Positions 32,123 to 45,700 of a stretch of 64,000 nucleotides of DNA are shown in pieces. The position numbers and the translations under genes were made by a program. Origin of the DNA: Escarpia spicata (Eukaryota; Annelida; Polychaeta; Sabellida; Siboglinidae); assembly GCA_963995525.1 (NCBI GenBank), contig OZ023206.1, positions 20,711,999 through 20,775,998 on the forward strand. The letters are read 5' to 3'. The number at the start of each line of letters is the position of its first letter. The stretch's first letter is position 1. A model generated the notes under the pieces. The model saw only the letters and a list, made by a program, of their open reading frames with translations. It was not told the DNA's origin and ran no database searches.

Positions 32123-33317
32123 ATGCCACACAAGTGTCCCATCCACATCAGAGGTGTGCTGAAACTGGAGATCAACAAACTAGTCAACCAGGGAGTCATA
32201 GAGAAGGTGGACGAACACACGGATTGGTGTTCTAGCCTTGCATTCAGCACCAAGAAAGACGGATCAGTGCATATATGTCTTGATCCAAAGCGGCTGAATA
32301 ATAGCCTCAAAAGATGCCTACACAAGATCCCTACTGTGGAAGAGCTCAATCCACAATTTGCGAAACCCAAGGTATTCAGCAAACTTGATGGGAAGGCAGG
32401 ATATTGGACTGCTCACAACATTCAGAAGACCGTTTAGGCGATACTGTTGGCTTCGCCTACCTTTCGGACTGAATGTGTCACAGGACATATTCCAGAACAG
32501 GATGGACCAACATCTTGATGGCCTGACAGGAGCGGTATCCATAGCTGATGACGTGGTTTTTGGCGAGAATGAGGACGACCATGACAGAAACATCATCAAC
32601 CTGATGGAGCAGGCAGAAAGAAAGGACCTGGTGTTCAACAGCAAGACATGCCACATCAAGCAAAGTTGTGTCTCTTTCTTTGGGAACAAACCCGACGGTA
32701 TCAAACCTGACCTCGACAAGATGAGAGACATCCAGAACATGGCCAGCCCACAGAGCAAGGAGGATGTACAGCGATTCCTTGGAATGCTCACCTACCTAAG
32801 CGATTTCATTCCACAGCTCGCCGACAAAACACACACACTCTGCAGCCTCGTAAAGGAGAATGTCCCGTGGACATGGGATACTGATCAACAGAGCAGTTTT
32901 GAAGCACTGAAGAAAGTGATCTCTGAAGACATGTGTCTCAAGTACTATGGTAGGAGAGCCACAGTGTAGCTCGAAGTCGACGCTTCCCAGAAAGGACTGG
33001 GAGCCGCACTAATACAGTGTGGCAAACCAGTGGCATTTGGATCAAAGACACTGACAGAGTGCCAGTCGAGATACAGCAATATAGAGCGACAGATGCTTGC
33101 AGTGGTGTATGGAATACAGCGGTACCACACGTGCCTGATCGCCAGACCATTCACCATAATCACTGACCACAAGACATTGGTGACCATATGTGCCAAGCCA
33201 ATACATGCTGCACCTCTGCGTCTGCAACGGATGCTACTACAAATCCAAGGCTACCACTTTGAGATCATGTACCGACCTGGCGAGATGATGGAACTCGCCT
33301 ACACTTTAAGCCGGTAA
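32123..33317 (+). pseudogene. RT and RNase H of second gypsy element
   Basis: RT blocks include STKKDGSVHICLDPKRLN, LRLPFGLNVSQDIFQNR and SIADDVVFGEN, where the catalytic A-D-D is retained. The KLDGKAGYW block is followed by a frameshift. A TAG at about 32,967 splits RT from RNase H, which shows VDASQKGLGAALIQCGKPV and ITDHKTL. Confidence 0.85.
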
Positions 33318-34415
33318 ACAAATCCAGAGAATGACACCGAGATAGAGCTCGATATTCGAGTTGATTGTATTGACCTCATGGTCGACAACCCAGAGTGCAA
33401 AACCATTGCATTGATCAGCTTTCCCCCACGAAAGCAACAACTCCTACTCGACGAAACAATGAAGGATCCAGTACTGAACGAGCTCCAGAACATTGTTCAC
33501 ACTGGTTGGCCAGAATCCATCAAGGAATTGCCCACTGACATCAGACCATATTGGTCATTCCCAGATGAACTTGCCGTAGAATCAGGTGTGCTGTTCAAAG
33601 GGCGCCATATACTGATTCCACAATCGATACATAAAGAGATCTTGTAACAACTCCACCAGGGACACCAACGAGTCTATAAAACACTCGGACTTGCCCGTGA
33701 AACTGTGTACTTATCAACTGGGACATTGAAACCTTATGCAAGTCTTGCCACATGTGTCAAGAGAAGCAGATGGCAAACACAAAGGAACACCTCAAACCAC
33801 ACACTCTCCCAACGCGACCCTGGCAGTACATCACATCTGATCTTTTCAAAATCGAGGGCAAGCAGTACTTGCTGACTGCAGACAGATACACAAATACCCA
33901 TTGGTTGATTACATGCCAGACTCAGGCAGCAGCCCACAGTGTAATAAAATTGTCACACTTTCGTGTTGTGTGAGTCATACTTGTAACCAGGGTTACTGTG
34001 CTGGTAGTCAAATGGCCTAGTGTTGTAACAACAGAACACAACAGTATGTGCATTAATGACATAATATCTGAGAAACAATACAGTAAGTGAACAAACTACA
34101 AATTAATAAGGTATATAAATGTATAATTTGGATGCTGGCATCTGTACCATAATAATATAGCATTTTAGAAACACAAATGTGTGTTTATTAATCTAAAAAT
34201 GTAATGTGTGTGTTTACTTCTATGTTTATGAATTGAAATATGTAAAAGTTATTTTGAGGCATACATCACAATGTAGCAGTGGAACACTTTCTGCTCACCA
34301 GTATATCTGGAAAAGGATACCACTATAAATACTGTTCCGACACTTATTGTTATTGTCAGACACTTGTTGTCTTATGGAACGCTGTTTCATACATGTTGTC
34401 TACATTGTCAGATAT

Positions 34416-34715
34416 GTGGAGCGCAGTGGCACAGTGGCTAGAGCATCGGACTTTAATTGAGAGAACCCAGGTTCAAATCCTGTGTTGCCGTGTAGGACCT
34501 TGAACAAGTTCGTTCACTCTACATTGATTAAGTTCACTCAGCTGTATAAATGAGTATCCACCACTGGCTACAGTCAGTGGTGTATATTTGTGTATGAATA
34601 GTCTTGAAGCATTAACTTCCCAGAGAAGTCAAAATGGTGTTCGATTGAACAGGTCTGCCAGGGAGTAAAGTGTAAAGCGCATTGAGCAGTACTAACTATA
34701 CTAAAAGGGTGTGGT
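34416..34715 (+). mobile_element. tRNA-derived SINE, copy 1
   Basis: A tRNA-like head has Pol III box A TGGCACAGTGG (34,427-34,437) and box B GGTTCAAATCC (34,470-34,480). The body has TTCGTTCACTCTACATTGAT and the 3' part GGTCTGCCAGGGAGTAAAG. Two other copies share the full length, at 53,222-53,505 on the minus strand and 61,118-61,400. Confidence 0.85.
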
Positions 34716-34834
34716 GATTACACCACAAACGTAATCAGTTATGATTACTATTAAAATATATGACAACTTAGAAAATGACTAATCAATTACGATTAATATA
34801 TTTCTGGCAAGTAAACATTATTACAATTCTATGT

Positions 34835-35313
34835 AGATAATGGTTACATTCAATAATGTAATTGATACAATGAAATAAAACTAGTATTTTATTTCCACCA
34901 ATTGTATTGGAGTATAATTACATTTTTACTCTACTATAAATGCAATGTGTTAATGCACTAACAGTAAACAACTTCAAAAAAAAAAAATTGAAATTAATGT
35001 TATGACAACCTGGGCTATATGTATGGGCCAGTAGGCACACTGTCACAAACTTACTTAAAGTATTATTCATGCCACGGTATACTCATAATGATTTCCATTA
35101 ACCTTACTGTCGAAATAGTTTATATCGAGAGTCCCAAATTCGTGCGTCGCACAATTCTGTGGCAATGCAATATTTTGTCTACTACACTGAATGATGACAA
35201 GCCAACCAGGTTCATAACAATTGTAGCTGCCAGTTGAACATCAACTTTCACGGTCGCACTTGTAAAGCAGAATGGAACAAATGACACAATACGAAAGGGA
35301 TACTGAATTGTCA
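34835..35313 (+). repeat. 480-bp repeat, copy 2
   Basis: Same orientation and nearly the same sequence as copy 1, 2.7 kb downstream. The two could be LTRs of a rearranged element or two fresh insertions of one family. Inverted termini were not seen. Confidence 0.9.
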
Positions 35314-35664
35314 GTGCACGCAACGATAGTTAATGTTGCTTTGTTTTGTTTTGGAAGCTGGGCCTGGAGTAGATTGTCCTCGTTATTGATGCATGCTACA
35401 ACAAACCTTGTGACACGATGATTCTTAATCACAGATAACGCTATGATCTCACAGCATTAATTTGTACCAAACATGACGTCTTTGATACAAATAACACGAC
35501 TATTATTTACCATCTTGACTTTGCCTAGACAACATCACACATGATATGTGTTCATGTTATTGTTGACGTTCCCAAATGTTGGAGCTCTGTATACCACGGA
35601 ACGTGGTGGAACAATGTGGAATCGATGTAAAAATCCCTCTAGCATTCGATGTGTTCTTCGCATC

Positions 35665-35960
35665 AGACTGATACTTCATACATACTTAAATATCCATGTA
35701 ATACAACCTGTCTGGCAATATGAAGGCATACTATCTAGATTAAGGTATATTTCTGTGCAATGGAACGTCGCAGAACGACGATGAAATTTTGCTAGTGATT
35801 GCTGGAACCTGCGGTAGGTTCAATTGTTCCATCGACATTCCGACTCGTAAAAGTGTAACTTAATCTATATATTATGCCTTCATATTGTCAGACATATTGT
35901 AATACACCCTGTATTACATGAATATTTAACTATGTGTTAAGTATGGGTCTGATTCAAAGC
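35665..35960. mobile_element. MITE-like inverted repeat element
   Basis: Imperfect arms of about 80 bp (left ATCAGACTGATACTTCATAC, right inverted ATCAGACCCATACTTAACAC) share TAAATATYCATGTAATACA and CAATATGAAGGCATA. They enclose about 110 bp. No coding capacity. Confidence 0.65.
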
Positions 35961-36788
35961 ACACACCAAATGCTAGAGAGTTTTAACATCGGTTCCGCCT
36001 CATTCCGCAGTTTAGAGACGCCCAAAAATTGCAAAATGTCAACAAAACAGCACAGCTTTCGCTATTTTTGATATTTATTACAAAATCCATTACAGACACT
36101 TTGCAGCAATAATCTTGACATTTACCTTAACCACAAAATTCATCCGGTCGTGATACTTTTTAGACAGTTTATGAAGCGCAAAAGAAAGTGTCCGCAGGAG
36201 GCCTCAAACGTACTTTTAGAATTTACTATTGCGCATGTCTGACACGTCACCCGCTCGACTGCAGGTTTCCCTTGTCGATTATGTCCAACCAATCATCGAA
36301 TTAACAAAAGTTGATTTGCGAAATATTTTTTTCGTCTTTTGCGCCATTTTGTCTTAAAATTACTTTACACTTTTCATTATCATGATTATGTCATCAGTAT
36401 GTTTTACATAGATCCAAGCCCTATCAAAACGGAAGTGATATTTTGTTCCCAAGTGTATACATACTTTTATGAGTTTCAGACTAGTCTTTCACTGAGAGTA
36501 TAAGTTATTTTAATTGTAGATTGTGCCTTTACATTGCATTGGTAATTAAGTCTATCGCTGATTTAAAGTTTTGCTTTTTATGTGTAATCTTTGTATGTGA
36601 TAAGGTAGGTTTTATTACTACCCAGGTAGTATATTTTTAACGTAATCGTTTACTGCTTGTGGGTGTATTGGTACGAGTATATGCTTGTAGGACACACATC
36701 CCAGTGTTTTATTGAATTGACTACAATAACAATACATGGAAATAAATCTATCTTTATGTCCGCTGATTTCAGATAATAACTACCCATC
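35961..36788 (+). promoter_or_regulatory. 5' flank and possible upstream intron of FAXC-B
   Basis: No TATA box was identified. An acceptor-like GATTTCAG ends at 36,771, 17 bp before the ATG, and is conserved in copy A. The first coding exon may therefore be preceded by a non-coding exon. From 36,358 on, the sequence matches copy A upstream; before that it does not. Confidence 0.35.
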
Positions 36789-39700
36789 ATGCAGTTGTGG
36801 AGAGAATTGAGGCAACTCATAGAAGATACCCCTCCTGTGTACTTGGTGGGGGGAGGGGTGGTTGTGGTGTCCACCCTCTTCATACTGCGTAAGAAGTGGT
36901 GAGTATATTCCTGAGATTAACAAAAATTTTATCACCATTACACGGAATCTTATCCAGAGTTAGTTACCTATAATCGAGCTAGCATATGTGTGTATGATTG
37001 TACATATGTGTGTATGATTGTACATATGTGTGTATGATTGTACATATGTGTGTATGATTGTACATATGTGTGTATGATTGTACATATGTGTGTATGATTG
37101 TACATATGTGTGTATGATTGTACATGTGTATGATTGTACATATGTGTGTATGATTGTACATATGTGTGTATGATTGTGCATATGTGTGTATGATTGTGCG
37201 TAATGTTTTACCCTAAGACTGTTTACATGTTGGTTGCCAATCTTTCAGGGTTCTTCTACAACATCTTGGAAGAAAAGTAATGCCTATTTTGTTGAAATTC
37301 CCCGTTGTTAAGGATTTTTGTCAGTTTTAGAGTTTGTACCAAACATTAGAGGGACTCAGGGACGTTAATTTATTGCTCACAAATTATGTGTTTCTCCGCG
37401 ATTGGTGCATGCTACGTAAGCCATCCACAAATCAGTTAAGAACATTATTATGCAGCTGGTGTTTTATTATCAAATATCATTTACAAAATACGAATACTTT
37501 TAGAGAGCAAAAAATTGACTACAACACCAGCAGAGAAACAAGAGCATAATCACAGTATGCATTCACATAGAGATTCCATTTTAAGAACTTCTTCAATTGA
37601 TTCTACCTGTAAAATTAAATAAATTAGTAATTTATAGGATGATTTTTCAAAAACTACATTCAAACAGTTACACAGTACACGATCGAGTTATGTTTGAAAA
37701 CTACTTGAACTGATTCAACACTGTAGAATTAAAGAACCGAGCTGACAAGTAGGTTCGATATGTTGCAAAAATTAATATGAAATGAGATGAGGGGAATGGT
37801 GAATTGAGGAGGCACCGTAATTATATTCAACGTATTTTTGCAGGCAAACAAAGCCACGCAAGAAGTACCCAGCCAACACTGTCATCCTGCATCAGATAGG
37901 GCGAGCGCCTTGGGCTCCAAGTATGTCACCTTTCCCAATTAAACTGGAGACATACTTGAGAATGGCAGAGATTCCATACCAGGTGAATATGAATGATACT
38001 GTTTACTAAACAGAAACATTTACTGTAATTGTTCTTTCAAGCCTTAATTAGCGAACTGCCTCATTTTTATCAGTGACTGACGCCATGTGTTGGGACAGTG
38101 ATCTCCAAAGTCAACCTTGAGTGTTGAATCCATCATTGTAATACATTTCTGTCAATGTCACACTAGTTTTAAAGTTCAGTGGTGACAGAAATCGAACATT
38201 CTACCTACGTTGTCAGACTTTTATATCCTTTTGATCCTATGTGGATGCATTTATATATGTATATATATATATATATCTATATCAAGTCTGCTGAGACGGC
38301 TGTATGCTCTATCACATTGCATTCCAAATAAGTGTATATGTACGGCTATTTATTTGGACAAAAAATACCAGCCTATTTTTATACGGTCTTATTCGGGTCT
38401 GTACGCTTATTTAATGTTGGCAGTTCCACCCTATATGTGTTTTATTTGGGTCTAAGGTTATTTATTTTTGTTAGTTCCACTTGTACGGTTTTTATTAGGT
38501 ACTACATGTATTTATTTGCGTCACCGATACAATGTTCTGAGAAATATGTATATATAAATATTATTCTTGCCGGTGAATTGACGAAGCTGAACGTGCAGTG
38601 CTCTTCGTTCTTACGGCGACACTGTTTACGCCGGTCACCACGCCGGTCACCACGCCAATCATGGCAGATAGCGATCTTTTCACCAACAAAAATAAAAAAA
38701 CTACTCGTATGCACAAAAGGAGCACTTAAGGAACCTGTGTGCTAAATATAGAGGTTTGTTATGTTTTACTGGGATCATGTTGTGGTCAGGACGTTAGTAT
38801 TATGGCTAATAAATTGTGAATCTCGCAGTCTAAGGCTGAGCAATAAACATGATTAACGACGTTTCGCGGGCAAATTTGCGATGCAACCAATTCACATGGC
38901 GCAACGTCACCAGACAACCTTTACTGCAGTAGTGACCTTGATGCTACAAGCCATAGTGGATCACTCCATTTATGTATTTAGGGGTGGCAGGCTTGGTGGA
39001 ATTAACTACATTATTTTAAAGAGTATCCCGCAGAATTTGGCTATCCTTCATTCGCTGTTTTTGACACATCAGTTAGTGTTAATCTACTATAATCACCGAG
39101 ACAAACTAATTGAAGCCTTATTTTTTGAGTTTGGTTTTGATATATGATTTAATATACAGTATTATTGTTTGTTTGATGTAGGCAACTCCTGTTTGCATAT
39201 AATTATGTTGTTGCATTGTCAAAAAGACACCAATTAAAATTATAAATACACACATTGCAACTTAATTCTGCCTTACTACTGACTTATACTCTTATTCTGT
39301 CCAGTACATTTATTATAATTCAAAGAAATTTTCGCCCTATACTCTTATTATAATTTCAAGATATTACCACCCTATACTATGTTATTCCGACTTATACTCT
39401 TATTAAAATTCTGAGGCATGTCCACCCTATACTGTTAGACCGACCTGTACACTTATTTGGAATGCAATAGTACTGTAACATTGAGATTGTGACAAGGCAT
39501 CGCTACACAAATGATGTTCATAGAAACCTTGTACACTGTCGTTACTATAACAGAAGAGGCAAAATCATTTTATAGTTTGTGTAATAATTTATCCAAAACA
39601 AAATAGAAAATGGACAAACAAACTAATGTATCATAGTAAATAGTAGGTAGGTTTCCTTTTTCGCAAAGTTAATCTGGAATGCAAAGAACAAAATACTTGA

Positions 39701-42700
39701 TTCTTCTTCGCCGTTCGCTCGAACTGAATTCGGTGACTTCCAGAAGGTCACAGATCTTGTCTTTTACTGATGTCTCTGTGGGCCAGGATGCCTTCCTCAT
39801 TCTGGTCTGTTGGTATATATGAACTAATTGACTGAGTAGTTTTAAATTGTTATCCAGAAAAAGAAAACTAATGCAGTGAAATGCTTCCTTCAGAATGAGC
39901 ATTCCTTTGAGATGTCGTCGAAAGGGAAGACCCCATGGATAACTTACAACGGTGTTGACGTCGCTGACTCCCAGTTCTGTATTGAGTATCTCAACGAAAA
40001 CTTCACGGTCGACCTAAACAAAGATCTCAGTGCCGTAGACCGAAGCGTAGCTCGCGCATTTCAGAAGATGACAGAGGAACATCTGTACTGGTAAGGAGGC
40101 TGTTTTTGTGTAGCTGCTATATTTGTTTTTTAATTTGTATAGCTGCTTTATCTTAAATAATTTGTTAGTGTTACAGCTTTTTCGGTTTAATTGATTTCAT
40201 TTATTCTCTTTACCATAGCACTGTCATGCATTTCACATAATTTCTAGTAATGCGTTCTTAAATGTGTTTCCATACTTTACCAGTTATGTTTCAAATTGTC
40301 CTTTATTTCATTGGAGTTATTGTTGTAGTGAATGGAGTCTGCCCTACTTAAATACTGCTAGCTACGTCAATAATAATGGTTTGCAACTCTTGTGACAACC
40401 TTTTGGGAATAGTTCAATGTTTTTAAACCATTTTAGATCGCTCAAAATCTTGTCACCCATGTATTGGTGGGAGAGGTAATCTCCCATGTACCATGTATTG
40501 GTGGGGGGTGATCTCCCCCACCGTGTATTGGTGGGGGGTGATTTGAACATACAAAACGCTGAATTTTTTACTTCGTGAACTGATGATACTATCCCTTGTG
40601 GACATGTCACGTTGCTCTGTGTCTCTATGAGACCACCCCTTGTCATAGCTTGATCTAGCGACCTGTGCATCTCTCTTTTGGATGGGACGAGTTTATTTTC
40701 AGTGAGGTGAAGTTTGTGCTGACAAGGTGTCCTTGTTATTTGTGAAAATTAATACTATTGACTGTCACTCTTATTCCTATGTCCTATTATTTATATTATT
40801 TATTATTATATTATGTGTGTATATATATATTCTATTATTTTCCTATTATTTCTATGCTTTAAAAATGTGTATCACACTTGTGTATATATGCATGTTTTAT
40901 TGTATACAAAGTCATGGAAAATGGTTGAAAAGTCCAAAATATTTGTTATACAAAATGTGATATTAAATGATTTTCTTATCAAAATCCGGTATATTAATAC
41001 AGCACACGCACACAAAGTCGGTGCCGATTGGCTGAACATGGATATGTCGTGTTTTGATAAAAATAACAGCACTTATCCCATTTGAAAACAAACACTGTTT
41101 TGTGCGTGCAAAACACATATCCAACGTTACCACGCAAAACGCATAGTTAAGATTGGCTTATTCTATGCAACACAACATGGGTATGTGCTAAATTGTACAC
41201 CAATCAAGCGTACGCATTTGATATCAATTTCCACCACAAATTATATGCAACATTGTCAATTTCATTATCATACGATATCTACAGCACACCTGGTAATGAT
41301 TTCACAAAACTTTTTCACGAATAACGTCTCGAAAAAATTTAACTTATATTTAAATCCCAGTGATGTCACAGTTGTAATGGCGTTGCATAAACGTGTGTCA
41401 CAGGTGCATAGCCCTGTGGAGATGGGTCTATGACAAGGACTGGACATTCATGAAGTCCGTATTCCCGATATCATCCTACATCTGTCTGATGATATCGTGG
41501 GATGTCCGCAAGAAGGCAGATGGTCAAGGTCTTGCTCGGCATGGTCAAGATGATGTCATGGCTATTGGTCAGGCTGACCTGAAGGCCCTTTCTGACTTTC
41601 TTGGTGAGGCATTTGTATTTGTTACCATCCTCACAAGCCAGGGGGTGCTGTTGACTGCCACAGTGTACTGACTTGTCAAAACATGGGTCTTTCTCAGGGA
41701 GCATTATCCAGGCACCTTACTGCCTATTGGGTAATTTTGGGACCAAGCCAGAAATAATTTTTTGACATTCCTGAATTAATCAAAAGTGTGCCTGTTAGTA
41801 TGCGAATGGGTTGCGTGGAAGCATTTCACATCAATCACAGCCATTATTGGCCAGTTTTTCAATGACAAACCAGTGTCATTTGAGCCGTTTAATTAATTAA
41901 TACTGATCCATTTGATTTGTTTCACTACCAGTTGTGCCAATGATAGTCATTGATGTGGGCCTTGTCACAAAATCGAGTGTAAGTATTAATAAATTGGCGG
42001 TACCCGATTTGACATAGCAAGTTATAGGTTCAGGTGCACTAGTATTCGGAGTGAACGAGAGACATAACGTGACATCAGATATGTAAGTACGAGAAGCCAA
42101 CTGGCATTCCCATTTAATACATCAACAACAAATATATGTGGTTCAATGATAGTTGGCCAACCGTTACTCTGCTATGACATTATATTTATAACACCATACA
42201 ATGTACTCGACGAGTATGCATCCAAATACGAATTTACAGGGGAGACAGTATAAACAGCTGGTCACTTACATGAAGACGGGTATACACCGTTGTAAAGTCT
42301 ATGAACTGTAACCAATGAATGTCTCGTGATGTGCGAATGTCAACGTTCGCATCGGTCGCGTTCGGCGAGATGTCAGGACGAAGTTGAAAGTCGTTCGGCG
42401 TTCGGCGAACGAATGTCGATTCCACGCGAATCACCAGGCGACAACACGGTAACGATGTCACGACGTCGGCGATGTCGAGAAGGTCTGTCACGAAGTCTGT
42501 GTTGTGACAGCTAGCAAACGAAACGGTGGTGGCCTCACATTCGAAGATCACGTCAAAACGGACCAGCAGTCGGTTATCGCTCAGTCTTCTTCAACGCGTG
42601 AGAAGTGCAGCGTCTCACAACTAATCAGTACTGTTGGAATCGTAGAAGTATTTACTACAGGCGTTGGGCGGACACACGTTTCAGCCCAATTCCTGGAGAC

Positions 42701-45700
42701 GAGAGTGCAACACTTCTAAGTTTCTTCTGCTCAAATGTTCGTCTGGCCTCGAATGGCCGTCCTGCCCTTATATAGCTTGATGGCCGGAAGTTAGTCTGAC
42801 CAATTAAAACACAAATTAAAGTCGCTTCAAAAACCAGCTCCCGAAACCTTTCACACATCGAAGCAATCCATTCAACTCGCCGAGTTCAAAATAGATATTG
42901 CGAGCTAAACGTCTGGCTATATAAGTGCTCATACAATCTTAAACTTACGTGAATTACTTACATAATTAATATCACTGGATTCCCTGAATCGAGCCGGATA
43001 CCACAATATTCATCGTACATTCCAACTCTCATGAATTAATCCATAATTTTAATAAAACACGCACTCTATTCATAAGCTAGGAGTGACCCTAGTGTTTTTC
43101 ACACCTACATTTCAGTAAACAACTTTTATAAGTTCATAATATAATCTTATAACCACAACACAAGTAGTTTTACAGGTCACCATATTACCAGTCATATTAA
43201 ATAATTTCTACTGGTACCAAATTTGGTATACCTAACCGTAGAATTAGTGGTGTACGCTACAAATGAAATGAATTAAATCTGACTCGTCGGCAGTTAAAAC
43301 GTTACACGCCTTAATCGCCAGAGGGCACCAGCGTGTACCTCCGTGACAATACATACCAGAGATGGCAGCACCATCAAAACCACTGTTCTAAAGCCTGATT
43401 AAATTCTATACAAACCACTTTGTGACAGGCCTCTAGACTTGGAACTATTAGTTAATCTAGTGGCCAGCTGGCTCCCTCTAATTTCCACCAGTCTTATCAG
43501 TTGTAATTACCTGTCTTGCCAGTCATCTGCCAGTCTTGAAGACATGCAGACTGGTCTCTGTATAAGCTCCTCATTATATGTTATAGCATGTTGTATGGAT
43601 GGGCAATGATAGGTCCTTGTAGTCAAAATTGACAACGTACAACCAATCCAGCAAACTTTCGTGTATTCTGTGGGATAAAGGCCAGTGGTACTGTAGTCAT
43701 CTACCACCCCTGGCTTATTATATAGTGCATGGTATCATATCATTTTCACACTGTTGTTATTTTTTCACTGTCACAATGTAGGCTATATTTAGAACAGAAT
43801 TTAGCAGGTTTGTGACATTGGAAAATTATGACATTGATATCTTTGACTATTATGTGAACTTGTAAAGTTATGTGTGGATCAGGTTTGACTAAATAACAAA
43901 GGCAATAACTAAAATGCATAAAATAAGATAAATAAAATATATAGATGAATTAGGTGTCTCTTACTTGTGTTGTTGTTGCTCTCCTCTTTGTTGCCGGCTG
44001 TACAGGGGTGAGGGTCAGATATGGTAATGCCGAACAACTCGCTGTGTTTTGTTTTCAAAATGTTCTATCTATAACTCCCTTGCTCTATCTTTCATCCTCC
44101 CCTGATCTTTTCGTGTCCCTCCTCACGCAGTCCTGCCATCTCAGCTGTGGCCTTTTCCTGTGTCCTTTGTGTTGTTCTGCCTCTGCTCTCTTTGCTAGTT
44201 GTAGCATGTCAAATAACAACCCAGGGAATATAATCTCTATTTTATTTCTCCAGTGAAGACTGCACAAAATGAAAAATATGCTAACCTGTACAAGACACAA
44301 ATACCCTGCATACAGAATTACAGTGAGTGGGTGTTTATATCTTTCCAAAAAGTGCATTCGTCTTAACATATTGGACTGGAATGTGTTTCAGGAAAGAAGA
44401 AGTTCTTTATGGGAGACAAGCCATGTGAGGTTGACTGCGCCATATTTGGAATGCTTGCACTGGTTTACTGGCTTCTGCCCGGGTCACCTCTAGAAAAGTA
44501 CATGAAAGGTTTGTTTGTCTTTATTCTTTGTTTGTCATGCATGGTTTTTGTTGAATAGGTGTCGTGACAACCATGTGTAAGTTACCAAGACTGGCAGTTC
44601 GGTGCAGTCATTGTAATAGCCACCGTCTGAGATACAGTACAAAAGTGTGTCCTCTTCGGAGTTTGAACTACAAACTCATTGTTCATTGTCCAAACTATTT
44701 TCCTCAACGAATAATCCAAAAGTAATAAAATATGTGCATTTACAAACCTATAATTTAAAAACAGTAGACAGTATTCATCAAAATGACTTCATATCTCGAA
44801 ACATCACATTTTAAAGTTTACTTTTGTTTTAACAATACATACAAAACTGCTGAAGATATTTCAATAAATGAGGTATCATTTTAAAGCTTACAATCTGTGG
44901 AATCCAAAAAGGCCGAAAACTCAAATTTCTAAATTTTGTTGCTTAATACCAAGTTTTAAGCATGTAGCCACGATTGTGAAATTTTCTAACATTGAATGCT
45001 CATGAAAAACCTCGCTGCACATGCATTGGTCATTGGAGGCAGGACGTAATGAATATTCATGGGACTGATGACCACTGAAAACCTCCAACTTCACCCTCCC
45101 CCCGTGGCTCGCAAAATACTCAAACTTCAAACTACAGTCCCACATTCACACATAGTACAAAGCTGTTTTATAACAATGTAAACATTGTTTTGACCTTGGT
45201 ATAGATAAAATAAAACCACTTTATGATCCAACATGTCATCATGCTATCTGAAAAGTAAAAATCCTCTTACCCAAATGCCAAACGGCCTGTTATTTGAGAA
45301 AAAAAAACGTATAGTGATTAAAAAAAAAACTTGTTCCAATAGCGGGACAACAGGACCTTGGTAACTGTGTTGTGGGCATTGGTAACATTTCGATAGCTAT
45401 TGTGCTGGCAGAGAAAGTTTAACTTGTGTTTTCCTTTCAAACATCATCTGTGTACTTCACATAGCCAGAAATTATTTTTTTGCCAATCTTGAATTAAACA
45501 AAAGTGTGCCTTTTTGCACACGAACGGCTTGCATGAAGGCCATTCACGTCAGTCACAGCCATTATTGGCCTGTTTAGTGTTTTCAGTAACAAACCAATGT
45601 TCTTTGAGCTATTTTGTTAATTAATACTGATCCATTTTTATTTGTTTTCCTACCAGTTGTGACAATTATAGTAATTAATGTGAACCTGTAGACTTGGAAC

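Larger units (their letters stand above)
30662..33973 (+). mobile_element. Second Ty3/gypsy element, broken and truncated
   Basis: Gag-like sequence (30,662-31,231), protease motif KVDTGASGNTLRTF (about 31,495), RT (32,123-32,969), RNase H (about 32,970-33,317) and integrase N-terminal part (33,378-33,937) lie in order. A 480-bp repeat replaces the protease-RT linker. Integrase stops after its first core strand (SDLFKIEGKQYLLTADRYTN), with no second Asp or Glu block. No LTR pair was recognised, so this is a relic different from the 10.7-kb element. Confidence 0.82.
36358..41840. repeat. Right outer arm of the giant inverted repeat (FAXC copy B arm)
   Basis: This is the reverse-complement partner of 1-7,768 and contains FAXC-B exons 1-4. 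It lacks the long satellite expansions of the left arm. In the intron between exons 2 and 3 it carries a 1.15-kb TIR element (38,316-39,468) where the left arm carries a different, smaller MITE. Confidence 0.9.

Noticed and set aside
34420..34490. A functional tRNA gene
   Set aside because: Box A and box B are present but the sequence continues into a SINE body shared by two other copies, and a proper cloverleaf was not found.
31640..35313. A clean LTR retrotransposon with the 480-bp repeats as LTRs
   Set aside because: No target duplication at the outer edges and no PBS after copy 1; kept only as a hypothesis.
41604..41671. Continuation of FAXC exon 4 to the stop at 41,671
   Set aside because: A GTGAGG donor at 41,604 joins in phase with exon 5, which carries the expected family motif; the read-through part lacks family similarity.
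43954..44256. Open frame with a hydrophobic start resembling a secreted protein
   Set aside because: It lies in a FAXC intron and shows no exon structure or domain; base composition is intron-like.
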